Assembly (NCBI RefSeq): GCF_937425535.1
Contig: NZ_OW485601.1
Coordinates: 6,344,501 to 6,408,500, forward strand
DNA from: Rhodovastum atsumiense
GTDB taxonomy: Bacteria; Pseudomonadota; Alphaproteobacteria; Acetobacterales; Acetobacteraceae
Direction of reading: 5' to 3'
DNA length: 64,000 nucleotides
The notes below the pieces were generated by a model, which saw only the letters and a list, made by a program, of their open reading frames with translations, was not told the origin of the DNA and made no database searches. Below are positions 1-10,435 of this stretch, piece after piece; within the stretch, counting starts at the first letter, position 1; each line of letters opens with the position of its first letter. The translations under genes were made by a program, and so were the position numbers.

Positions 1-470
<470 letters not shown>

Positions 471-472
471 GG

Positions 473-492
473 CAGGGGCCACATGGCCCCTG
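473..492. repeat. GC hairpin of the 3'-end repeat family (copy A)
   Basis: Perfect hairpin: arms CAGGGGCC and GGCCCCTG around a 4-base loop, followed by CACCCCA. The same hairpin with the same flank recurs inverted at 7534-7553 and direct at 30281-30299. It lies between the convergent IS110 and prpB genes and could terminate either transcript, although no T-run follows. Confidence 0.7.
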
Positions 493-503
493 CACCCCAC
501 TCC

Positions 504-1427
504 TTATTCGCGACCAGGAACCGGCGTCGGGACAACGGTCTTCACGATGGTCGCGTCCAGGGCCTCGTACGCATGCAGGCCGATGGCATCGTACAGCTCC
601 TGGCGGGTCTGCATCCGCTCCAGCATCTGATGCGTGCCGCCATGCTCGCGGATCGAGGCGAACAGCTCGGCCTGCGCCTTGTTGGCGACCCGCAGCGAAC
701 TGACCGGCCAGATCACCATCCGATAGCCCATCTGCTGGAACTCGGCGGCGGTGAAGAACGGCGTGCGGCCGAATTCCGTCATGTTGGCGAGCAACGGCAC
801 GCCGGGCATGCGGCGGGCGAATTCCTCGAACATCTCCCGGCTGGTCAGCGCCTCGGGGAAGATCGCGTCGGCACCGGCCTCCATGTACAATTTCGCGCGC
901 GCGACCGCGCCGTCGATGCCCTCGCTGGCCGCGCCATCGGTGCGGGCAATGATGAACAGGTGGCGGCGCGCCTTGCGCGCGGCGGCGACCTTGGCCGCCA
1001 TGTCACGCGCGTCGGCCAGCTTCTTGTCGTTCAGATGGCCGCATTTCTTCGGCAGCAACTGGTCCTCGATATGGACCGCGCCGGCCCCGGCATCCTCGAA
1101 GGCGCGGACCATGTTCATCACGTTCAGCGCCTCGCCATAGCCGGTGTCGCCATCCACCAGCACCGGCAGGCCGCTCGCCCGGGTGACCTGGCGGATGAAG
1201 AAACCCACCTCGTCCACCGTGATGATGCCCAGGTCGGGCAGCCCCATCGACGCGGTCATGGCCGCGCCGGACAGGTACAACGCCTCGAACCCGGCCGCAC
1301 GCGCCTGCAACGCAGCCATGCCATTGTGAGTGCCCGGGATCTGCAGGATCTCCGGACGCTCGAGCAGCCGGCGGAAGCGGACGCCGCCGGGCTCGGTGGG
1401 CAGGTCGTCGGCGACCAGATAGGTCAT
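504..1427 (-). CDS. prpB: Methylisocitrate lyase (isocitrate lyase/PEP mutase superfamily)
   Basis: A 307-residue protein that should split 2-methylisocitrate into pyruvate and succinate in the propionate methylcitrate cycle. The superfamily signature KKCGH lies at residues 127-131 with the catalytic Cys129; metal-binding acidic residues are seen in VDGDTGYGE (91-99) and in HIEDQ (119-123). The C-terminal segments TEFGRTPFF and QTRQELYDAIG are also PrpB-like. The start was placed at the ATG with GGAG eight bases upstream; the frame is open further upstream but the extra 84 residues are low-complexity and not PrpB-like. No prpC or prpD is adjacent, so the gene stands alone. Related decarboxylases or hydrolases of the superfamily remain possible, but the KKCGH text and length favour PrpB. 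Confidence 0.85.
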   Translation of the reverse strand: MTYLVADDLPTEPGGVRFRRLLERPEILQIPGTHNGMAALQARAAGFEALYLSGAAMTASMGLPDLGIITVDEVGFFIRQVTRASGLPVLVDGDTGYGEALNVMNMVRAFEDAGAGAVHIEDQLLPKKCGHLNDKKLADARDMAAKVAAARKARRHLFIIARTDGAASEGIDGAVARAKLYMEAGADAIFPEALTSREMFEEFARRMPGVPLLANMTEFGRTPFFTAAEFQQMGYRMVIWPVSSLRVANKAQAELFASIREHGGTHQMLERMQTRQELYDAIGLHAYEALDATIVKTVVPTPVPGRE

Positions 1428-1696
1428 CGCAGCATCTCCGTGACAGGAAGGACAAGGGCACCCGCGGCCCGGGGGCGGCGGCAGACGCAGGCGCCGTCGC
1501 AGCATGTAGCCGAAGACATCGCCCCTGCGAACGCCCCCCCCCGGCCTGCCGCACGCCACCCCGCATGCCATGGAGGCTGGCGGAACCTGCCACGCCGTCC
1601 CACATTTCCCGCCATGCGAGGGGAAAAGGCAGGGCGTCTTCACAGCCGCTTCCCCATCGACATGGTCAGAGGCGCGCAACGGAGACGACTGACATC

Positions 1697-2332
1697 ATGG
1701 ACATGACCGGTGAGCGGCGCATCCAGGCGCCTCGCGACAGGGTCTGGCTCGCTCTCAACGACCCCGAGGTGCTCAAGGCCTCGATTCCCGGTTGCGAGAG
1801 CCTGGAGAAGACCTCCGACAACGAGATGAAGGCCACCGCCGCGGTAAAGATCGGCCCCATCTCGGCCCGCTTCAACGGCAAGGTCAGCATCACCGACCTC
1901 GAGCCGCCGGCGGGCTACCGGATCGCCGGCGAGGGCCAGGGTGGCGCGGCCGGCTTCGCCAAGGGCGGCGCGGCGGTGCGGCTCGCCGAGGACGGCGCCG
2001 AGGCAACCCTGCTGCGCTACGAGGTGCACGCCCAGGTCGGCGGCAAGATCGCCCAGCTCGGCGGCCGGCTGATCGACGCCACCGCCAAGCAGATGGCCGA
2101 CACCTTCTTCACCCGTTTCGCCGCCCAGGTGGCGCCGCCGGTTTCCCCCGATACCGGCGTGTCGGAAACCGGTGCCGAGGCCCCGGCCGCCGCCCTGGCC
2201 GCTGCGGGCCCGGCCACGCTCGGCATGCTCGACCGGCTGCCCTCCGAGCCGCTCGGCCTGCCGCGGATCGCCTGGTTCGGCATCGTCGCCTGGCTTGGCA
2301 TCGCGGCGCTGCTGTTCGGAAGCTACCTGTAG
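1697..2332 (+). CDS. coxG: CoxG-like SRPBCC domain protein (CO dehydrogenase subunit G family)
   Basis: A 211-residue protein opening with MDMTGERRIQAPRDRVW, followed by NDPEVLKASIPGCESLE, the typical start of the CoxG family (polyketide cyclase/SRPBCC fold). A variable linker rich in Ala and Pro follows, and the chain ends in a single hydrophobic segment (about residues 190-210), consistent with a membrane anchor. In carboxydotrophs CoxG helps attach or assist maturation of the molybdenum hydroxylase at the inner face of the membrane. The start is the ATG with GGAGACG about ten bases upstream. The TAG stop shares its last base with the GTG start of the next gene, so it is the first gene of a tight operon with the MoxR ATPase. 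Confidence 0.85.
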   Translation: MDMTGERRIQAPRDRVWLALNDPEVLKASIPGCESLEKTSDNEMKATAAVKIGPISARFNGKVSITDLEPPAGYRIAGEGQGGAAGFAKGGAAVRLAEDGAEATLLRYEVHAQVGGKIAQLGGRLIDATAKQMADTFFTRFAAQVAPPVSPDTGVSETGAEAPAAALAAAGPATLGMLDRLPSEPLGLPRIAWFGIVAWLGIAALLFGSYL

Positions 2333-3246
2333 TGCTGCCGGCCACGGTCGCCGACACGGCCGCCCTGCTGGAAGCGGGCGGCTACGTGGCGGATGCCGCG
2401 CTGGCGACCACCGTGCACCTGGCGCTGGCCATGCGGCGCCCGCTGTTCCTGGAAGGCGAGCCGGGCACCGGCAAGACCGAGATCGCCAAGGTGCTGGCGT
2501 CCGGGCTGGGCCGGCGGCTGGTGCGGCTGCAATGCTATGACGGGCTCGACCTCGCCGCCGCAGCTTATGAATGGGACCATGCGCGCCAGTTGATGGCCAT
2601 CCGCATCGCCGAGGCGGCCGGGACGGCGGACCGCGCCAAGCTGGCCTCCGACATCTACACCCGGGACTTCCTGCAGGCCCGGCCGCTGCTCGCGGCCATC
2701 GACCCCGATCTGCCACCCGCGGTGCTGCTGATCGACGAGCTCGACCGCGCCGACGAGCCGTTCGAGGCGTTCCTGCTGGAAGTGCTCGGCGATTTCCAGA
2801 TTTCCATCCCCGAATACGGTACGGTGCATGCCCGCACCCCGCCGGTGGTGGTGATCACTTCCAACCGCACCCGCGAGGTGCATGACGCCATCCGCCGCCG
2901 CTGCCTGTACCACTGGGTCGACTACCCGGATGCGGCGCGCGAGCGGCGGATCCTGGCGCGCAAGGCCCCCGGCGTGCCGGAGCGGCTCGCGGCCGAGATC
3001 GTCGCCTTCGTGCAGACGCTGCGGCGCGAGGACCTGTTCAAGCTGCCCGGCGTGGCCGAGACGATCGACTGGGCCGCCGCGCTGAGCCACCTGCATCGCA
3101 CCGAGCTCGATCCCGGCGCGGTGGACCAGACGCTGGGAGTGCTGCTGAAATACCAGGACGACATCGCCCGGGTAAAAGGCGCCGAGGCCGCCCGGCTGGT
3201 AGCCGAGGCCCGCGCCGCCGCCGCCCCGGCGACACCGTTCGGGTAA
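2332..3246 (+). CDS. coxD: MoxR family AAA+ ATPase, CoxD-like
   Basis: A 304-residue AAA+ ATPase of the MoxR class. Walker A GEPGTGKT is at residues 42-49, Walker B VLLIDELDRAD at 131-141, and a sensor-type ITSNRTREVHDAIRRRC follows. In carbon monoxide dehydrogenase operons CoxD works with the VWA protein CoxE to build the copper-sulfur-molybdenum active site; the same pair is found with other molybdenum hydroxylases. The GTG start overlaps the upstream TAG by one base and no better start exists downstream without losing conserved residues. The gene ends eight bases ahead of coxE. Role in metal-centre maturation is inferred from the family and the context. Confidence 0.9.
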   Translation: MLPATVADTAALLEAGGYVADAALATTVHLALAMRRPLFLEGEPGTGKTEIAKVLASGLGRRLVRLQCYDGLDLAAAAYEWDHARQLMAIRIAEAAGTADRAKLASDIYTRDFLQARPLLAAIDPDLPPAVLLIDELDRADEPFEAFLLEVLGDFQISIPEYGTVHARTPPVVVITSNRTREVHDAIRRRCLYHWVDYPDAARERRILARKAPGVPERLAAEIVAFVQTLRREDLFKLPGVAETIDWAAALSHLHRTELDPGAVDQTLGVLLKYQDDIARVKGAEAARLVAEARAAAAPATPFG

Positions 3247-3253
3247 GGGGCGG

Positions 3254-4474
3254 ATGGACCTGACCCCACCGCCCGCCGCGCTCCGCGGCGAAGGCAAACT
3301 CGCGCTGAACATCCTGCACTTCGCGCGGCTGCTGCGCCGGGCCGGCCTGCCGGTGGGGCCGGCCGACATGCTGGCCGCACAGCAGGCGGTGACGCTGGTC
3401 GATCTCGGCCAGCGCGCCCAGGTCCGCACCGCGCTCCACGCCACGCTGGTGCACCGGCACGAACATGCCGTCCTGTTCGACCAGGCCTTCGCGCTGTTCT
3501 GGCGCGCCCCGGACATGGCGCCGGAGTCCACCCCGGCCGGCCTGCCGGGGACGGATCCGGACCAGCCCGCCGTCCCCGCCCCGCCGGGCGCGCGCCGGCT
3601 CGCCGAAGCACTGGGACGGACGCCGCGGACGCGGGCGGCGGATCCGTCGTCGGAGCGCGAGGCGACGACCGGCGCCTCGGCGCACGAGCGGCTGCACACC
3701 ATGGATTTCGAGGCCATGGGCGCGGCCGAGATCGCCGCCGCCAAGCAGGAGATCCGCCGGCTGGTGCTGCCCTTGCAGCTGCGCCCGACCCGCCGCCGCC
3801 GCGCCGATCCCGCCGGCCCGCAGCTCGACCTGCGCCGCACCATCCGCGCCAGCCTGCGCAGCGGCGGGGAGATCCTCGACATCGCCGCCACCAGCCGGGT
3901 CACCCGATCGCCGCCGCTGGTGGTGCTGTGCGACATCAGCGGCTCGATGAATCGTTACGCCCAGGTGCTGCTGCATTTCCTGCATGCCGTGGCCAATGAC
4001 CGCGACCGCGTGCATGTGTTCCTGTTCGGCACCCGGCTCACCAACGTCACCCGCCAGTTGCGTCACCGCGATCCGGAAGCGGCCTTCCAGATGGTCGCGC
4101 ACGCCGTGCCGGACTGGTCGGGCGGCACCCGCATCGGCGAGGCGCTGTCCGGCTTCAACCGGCTCTGGGCCCGGCGCGTGCTCGGCCAGGGCGCGGTGGT
4201 GCTGCTGGTCACCGACGGGCTCGACCGCGACGGTGCCGCCGGGCTCGCGGACGCGATGGAGCGGCTGCACAAATCCTGCGCCCGGCTGGTATGGCTGAAC
4301 CCGCTGTTGCGCTGGGCCAGGTTCGAACCAAGATCGCAAGGCATCCGCGCCATGCTGCCGCATGTGGACGAGTTCCGCACCATCCACAACCTGGCCAGCC
4401 TGCGCGCCCTGGTGGAGTCGCTCTCGCGTCCGGCCGCGCCGCGCGAGATGGACCGGTGGAGGAAGGCGTCATGA
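3254..4474 (+). CDS. coxE: VWA domain protein, CoxE-like
   Basis: A 406-residue protein. The N-terminal helical half (about 1-90) is followed by a Pro/Arg-rich linker (90-140) and a von Willebrand A domain (from about 220) carrying the metal-ion-dependent adhesion site DISGS at 227-231 and a second conserved TDG-type strand (LLVTDGLDRDG). This is the partner of the MoxR ATPase in the cox maturation pair. The last four bases ATGA are shared with the start of the next gene, showing translational coupling. No signal peptide is present, so it should act in the cytoplasm. The substrate enzyme cannot be told from this gene alone. Confidence 0.88.
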   Translation: MDLTPPPAALRGEGKLALNILHFARLLRRAGLPVGPADMLAAQQAVTLVDLGQRAQVRTALHATLVHRHEHAVLFDQAFALFWRAPDMAPESTPAGLPGTDPDQPAVPAPPGARRLAEALGRTPRTRAADPSSEREATTGASAHERLHTMDFEAMGAAEIAAAKQEIRRLVLPLQLRPTRRRRADPAGPQLDLRRTIRASLRSGGEILDIAATSRVTRSPPLVVLCDISGSMNRYAQVLLHFLHAVANDRDRVHVFLFGTRLTNVTRQLRHRDPEAAFQMVAHAVPDWSGGTRIGEALSGFNRLWARRVLGQGAVVLLVTDGLDRDGAAGLADAMERLHKSCARLVWLNPLLRWARFEPRSQGIRAMLPHVDEFRTIHNLASLRALVESLSRPAAPREMDRWRKAS

Positions 4475-4797
4475 GCATGACCGAGGCCGAGGATGTGCTG
4501 GCCACCGCCGCCGCGTGGCGGGCGGCGGGCGAGCAGGTGGCGATCGCGACGGTGACGCAGACCTGGGGCAGTTCCCCGCGCCCGGCCGGCAGCCGCATGG
4601 CGGTGACGGCGGGCGGGCGGATGGCCGGGTCGGTGTCCGGCGGCTGCATTGAGGGCGCGGTCGCCGAAGCCGCGCAACGGACCATCACCACCGGCACGCC
4701 GCAACTGCTGGAGTTCGGCATCACCAATGAACGCGCCTGGGAAGTGGGCCTGGCCTGCGGCGGGCGGGTGAAGGTGTTCGTGGAGAAGCTGTCGTGA
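4471..4797 (+). CDS. XdhC/CoxF family protein, N-terminal half as a separate gene
   Basis: A 108-residue protein equal to the first domain of XdhC/CoxF proteins: the motif GSSPRPAGSRMAV followed by GRMAGSVSGGCIEGAV is diagnostic. XdhC binds molybdopterin cofactor, aids its sulfuration and delivers it to molybdenum hydroxylases. Here the family is split into two genes; the next frame carries the Rossmann-type second domain. The start was set at the ATG overlapping the coxE stop by four bases; upstream in-frame codons lie within coxE and look nothing like the family. The end again overlaps the next start by four bases. Confidence 0.85.
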   Translation: MSMTEAEDVLATAAAWRAAGEQVAIATVTQTWGSSPRPAGSRMAVTAGGRMAGSVSGGCIEGAVAEAAQRTITTGTPQLLEFGITNERAWEVGLACGGRVKVFVEKLS

Positions 4798-5501
4798 CAC
4801 CGGAAACGCTGGCGGCCCTGACCGCGGCGCGCGCGGCCAAGCGGCCAGTGGTGCTGGCGACGAAGCTGCCCTCGGGCGAGCAGGTGCTGCTGCCGGATGC
4901 CTCCGCCCCCGCGGAGCTGGCCGAGGCGGCGCGGACGGCGCTGCGCGAGGATCGCAGCCTCACCATCAGCCTGTCCGACGGGGAGTGGTTCCTGCAGGCG
5001 TACAACCCGCCGGTGCGGCTGATCCTGGTGGGGGCGGTGCATATCGCGCAGGCACTGGTGCCGATGGCGGCCCAGCTTGGGCTTGCCGTGGTGGTGGTGG
5101 ACCCGCGCCGGGCCTTCGCCACCGAAGAGCGCTTCCCCGAGGTGACCATCCGTACCGACTGGCCGGACGAGGCGATGGAGGCGCTGGCGCCGGATTCGCG
5201 CACCGCGGTGGTGACGCTGACCCACGACCCGAAGCTCGATGATCCGGCCCTCGACCGGGCGCTGCGCAGCGAGGCGTTCTATATTGGTGCACTCGGCAGC
5301 CGGAAGACACATGCGGCCCGGCTGGAGCGGCTGCGTGCGCTCGGCCATGACGAGGCGGCGCTGGCGCGCATCCACGGACCGGTGGGGCTGTTCATCGAGG
5401 CAGTGACGGCGCCGGAAATCGCGCTGGCGATCCTGGCGGAATTCGTGGCGGTGCGGCGCGGGGCGAAGCTGGCCGTCCGGCAGGCGGCGAAGGCGGCGTG
5501 A
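4794..5501 (+). CDS. XdhC family protein, Rossmann-type C-terminal half
   Basis: A 235-residue protein. Residues around 75-100 contain the nucleotide-binding strand-loop RLILVGAVHIAQALVPMA, and the C-terminal half has AVVTLTHDPKLDDPAL, FYIGALGSRKTHAARL and the closing PEIALAILAEFVAVRRG, all typical of XdhC/CoxI C-terminal domains. It presumably forms a complex with the product of the preceding short gene, together acting like one XdhC chaperone. Start is a GTG overlapping the upstream TGA by four bases. Compared with the usual GTGHVG-like glycine motif, the sequence here reads VGAVHIAQ, which lacks one canonical glycine. Confidence 0.85.
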   Translation: MTPETLAALTAARAAKRPVVLATKLPSGEQVLLPDASAPAELAEAARTALREDRSLTISLSDGEWFLQAYNPPVRLILVGAVHIAQALVPMAAQLGLAVVVVDPRRAFATEERFPEVTIRTDWPDEAMEALAPDSRTAVVTLTHDPKLDDPALDRALRSEAFYIGALGSRKTHAARLERLRALGHDEAALARIHGPVGLFIEAVTAPEIALAILAEFVAVRRGAKLAVRQAAKAA

Positions 5502-5547
5502 CCCCGCAGCCAGTGCCTGCCGCAGCCGTGTCCCTCCGGTCGCCGCG

Positions 5548-7203
5548 GTGATCTTCGCCACTTTCCCCCTCGCCGAGGCGCTCGGTGCCGTGCTCGCCCA
5601 TTCCCACCGCCTGCCCGGGCGCGTGCTGAAGAAGGGCGCGGTGCTGGACGCGGCGGCGATCGCGGCGTTGCGGGAAGCCGGGCGAGACAGCGTCGTCGCC
5701 GCCCGGTTCGAACCGGACGACGTCGCCGAGAACGAAGCGGCCGAACGGCTCGCTGCCGCGGTGGCGGCCCCCGGGCTGCAGCCCGGCCGCGCCGGCACCG
5801 GCCGCGTCAACCTGCACGCCACCGGTGCCGGACTGCTGCGCGTCGAGGCCACGCAGGTGGACCGGATCAACGCCGTGCACGAGAGCCTCACCCTCGGCAC
5901 GTTGCCCGATGATGTCGTGGTCGCCGCGCGGGAGATGGTGGCGACCATCAAGGTGATCCCCTTTGCCGTTCCGGGCCCGGTGCTGGCCGAGGTGGAGCAG
6001 CTCGCTGCCGCCGTGCCGGCGCTGACACTGCATCCGTTCCGACCGTTGCGCGCGGGGCTGGTGCTGACCGAGCTGCCCGGGCTGAAGGAAAGCGTCACCG
6101 ACGCCACCATCGCCGCCACCGAGGCGCGGGTGAGCGCCCTGTCGGGCACGCTGCTGCCGCCGCTGCGCTGCCCGCACGCGGAAGAGGCCATCGCCGCGTC
6201 GCTGCGCCGCCTGCTTGCCGGCGGTGCCGAGTTGCTGCTGGTCGCCGGCGCCTCGGCCACGGTGGACCGGCGCGACGTGGGACCGGCGGGGGTGGTGCGC
6301 GCGGGCGGCGCGATCGACCATTTCGGCATGCCGGTCGATCCGGGCAACCTGATCTGCCTCGGCCATATCGGTACGGTGCCCGCCTATGTGCTGCCCGGCT
6401 GTGCGCGCAGTCCCAGGCCCAACGGCATCGACCGGGTGCTGGCGCGGGTGTTCGCCGGGTTACCGGTGGGCGCGGCCGAGGTGATGCGCATGGGCGTGGG
6501 CGGGTTGCTGAAGGACACCAGCGCGCGCCCCCTGCCCCGCGCCAGGGCCGCCGGCCGTCCCCCTGAGGCGATGGCACCGGCACCACGCCGGCCACGGATC
6601 GCCGCCGTGGTGCTCGCCGCCGGCACCTCGACGCGCATGGGGCCACGGAACAAGCTGCTGGTCGCCGACCGCGGCGGCAAGCCGATGATCGCCCGCGTGG
6701 TCGACAACGTGCTGTCCTCCGCCGCCCGCCCGGTGGTGGTGGTCACCGGCCATCAGGCGGAGGCGGTGCGTGCCGCGCTCGGCGGGCGGCCCGTCGGCTG
6801 GGTGCAGGCATCGGATTATGCAGCCGGCCTGTCCGCGAGCCTGAAGGCGGGCATTGCCGCTTTGCCTGAGGAAGCCACCGCCGCGCTCGTTTGTCTCGGC
6901 GACATGCCGCTGGTCACCGGCCGGATGATCGACCGGTTGCTGGCCGCCTATGACCCCGACGAGGGCCGCGCCATCGTGGTGCCGACGCACCAGGGCCAGG
7001 CTGGCAACCCGGTGCTGTGGGACCGCGCCTTCTTCCCCGAGATCCTGGCGTTGTCCGGCGACAAGGGTGCGCGGGAGCTGTTGCGGCACCATGCCGAGCA
7101 GGTCGTCGAGGTGGAAGTCGAAGACGCCGTGCTGCGCGACTTCGACACGCCGGAAAGCCTGGCCCGGTTGCCGCAACGGCTGCGACCTGTCGATGTTGGT
7201 TAG
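5548..7203 (+). CDS. Molybdopterin-binding domain / MocA-like nucleotidyltransferase fusion
   Basis: A 551-residue two-domain protein. Residues 1 to about 340 resemble the molybdopterin-binding proteins that precede MobA-like transferases (start text TFPLAEALGAVLAHSHRLPG, later LLLVAGASATVDRRDVGPA, the MoeA/MogA-like fold). Residues from about 350 form a nucleotidyltransferase of the MobA/MocA type with the nucleotide-binding AAVVLAAGTSTRMGPRNKLL and CLGDMPLVT metal site. MocA transfers CMP to molybdopterin for xanthine dehydrogenase-type enzymes. It ends the cox maturation operon, 46 bases after the XdhC gene, so it likely finishes the cofactor for the same hydroxylase. The GTG start fits the known N-terminus. 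Confidence 0.87.
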   Translation: MIFATFPLAEALGAVLAHSHRLPGRVLKKGAVLDAAAIAALREAGRDSVVAARFEPDDVAENEAAERLAAAVAAPGLQPGRAGTGRVNLHATGAGLLRVEATQVDRINAVHESLTLGTLPDDVVVAAREMVATIKVIPFAVPGPVLAEVEQLAAAVPALTLHPFRPLRAGLVLTELPGLKESVTDATIAATEARVSALSGTLLPPLRCPHAEEAIAASLRRLLAGGAELLLVAGASATVDRRDVGPAGVVRAGGAIDHFGMPVDPGNLICLGHIGTVPAYVLPGCARSPRPNGIDRVLARVFAGLPVGAAEVMRMGVGGLLKDTSARPLPRARAAGRPPEAMAPAPRRPRIAAVVLAAGTSTRMGPRNKLLVADRGGKPMIARVVDNVLSSAARPVVVVTGHQAEAVRAALGGRPVGWVQASDYAAGLSASLKAGIAALPEEATAALVCLGDMPLVTGRMIDRLLAAYDPDEGRAIVVPTHQGQAGNPVLWDRAFFPEILALSGDKGARELLRHHAEQVVEVEVEDAVLRDFDTPESLARLPQRLRPVDVG

Positions 7204-7349
7204 GCTTTTGCCGGGCCTGGCGCTGGTGCTCGCCAGTTGCGGGCGGCCCGCGCACGCTGGTCTACGACCGCCGCGCCATCGAGGGGCCGACCGGCGGCGT
7301 CCACTCGCACTTCGTCGCCTTTCCCTGTCAGCAAGGTTCTGGCTGTTGA
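7193..7349 (+). pseudogene. Possible frameshifted small lipoprotein remnant
   Basis: An ATG overlapping the end of the MocA fusion begins MLVRLLPGLALVLASCGRP, a textbook lipoprotein signal with the lipobox LASC. After about 22 codons that frame becomes Arg/Pro-rich, whereas the frame one base away reads RTLVYDRRAIEGPTGGVHSH and reaches a TGA after CQQGSGC, inside the left arm of the perfect palindrome beginning at 7338. A one-base indel near 7255 would join them. This is a weak call: the pieces are short and the family is not recognised. Confidence 0.3.
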
Positions 7350-7388
7350 GCCTGTCGGGGCTTCACCCCGACAGGCTCAACAGCCAGA
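7338..7388. repeat. Perfect 23-bp inverted repeat with 5-base loop
   Basis: Arm 7338-7360 is the exact reverse complement of 7366-7388, separated by CTTCA. It could act as a strong terminator for the cox operon, but no T-run follows on the plus strand; AAAA follows two bases later. It also could be part of a small mobile palindromic element since another repeat begins seven bases downstream. Confidence 0.75.
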
Positions 7389-7394
7389 GCAAAA

Positions 7395-7480
7395 GTAGGG
7401 CGGATAAGCGCAGCGTCATCCGCCATCGCTAAGCTTCGCAAGGTGGCCGGCTTGCGTTGGCGGACTGCGTCCGCCCTACA
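7395..7480 (+). repeat. Interspersed palindromic element, copy 1 (degenerate)
   Basis: Begins GTAGGGCGGATAAGCGCAGC and ends CCGCCCTAC, with TGCGTTGGCGGA internally. A second copy in the same orientation lies at 39421-39516 with near-identical ends and middle. In this copy the right arm has lost about eight bases, so the long stem is imperfect. It is a non-coding element of the REP/MITE kind seen in many high-GC bacteria. Confidence 0.75.
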
Positions 7481-7502
7481 TCAACTCACGGGCTCCCGGA
7501 AC

Positions 7503-7576
7503 CCCATCCTTGCCGCGCAGCGAGAATGGGGTGCAGGGGCCGTGTGGCCCCTGCCGGGTCAAGGGCGGAGCCCTTG
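7503..7576. repeat. GC hairpin cluster of the 3'-end repeat family (copy B)
   Basis: Contains CCCAT...ATGGG around a GCCGCGCAGCGAG core, then CAGGGGCC/GGCCCCTG (7534-7553), then CAAGGGC/GCCCTTG (7560-7576). All three modules recur in other copies in this window. It lies just beyond the stop codon of the minus-strand clpB and could end that transcript. Confidence 0.75.
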
Positions 7577-7589
7577 CCTTCCCTTTCTC

Positions 7590-10172
<2,583 letters not shown>

Positions 10173-10256
10173 GTGTTGTGTCCCTGTGAAGGCGACCCCC
10201 GCGTGGCCGCCCCTCCCCGAGGCAACGGCGACGCTGAACAGTATATCCGCGCATCG

Positions 10257-10285
10257 AGATGGTGTGCGAGCCCGGCGAACGCAAG
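10257..10285 (-). promoter_or_regulatory. Possible heat-shock (sigma-32 type) promoter of clpB
   Basis: Read on the minus strand: CTTGCGT (10285-10279), a 14-base spacer, then CACCATCT (10264-10257). The sigma-32 consensus is CTTGAAA, 11-15 bases, CCCCATNT; the match is 5 of 7 and 6 of 7 specified positions. It would give a leader of roughly 80 bases. Support is by eye only. Confidence 0.4.
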
Positions 10286-10435
10286 TGCAGGCAGCCCCTG
10301 CCCCACGCCCGGCGGGCGAGCGGGGGCGTAGCCATTCCCCGCCGCAGGCAGGGGTTTTACGCCGGCGCCCTTCACCTGTCGTTAAGCGTCCGGCGGCATG
10401 GTCGGGCATTGCTATGCCATTGCCAGGATCGGTCC

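Noticed and set aside
4209-6347. Minus-strand open frame of 712 codons
   Set aside because: Antisense shadow of the xdhC and MocA genes; Ser/Arg/Ala-rich without any motif.
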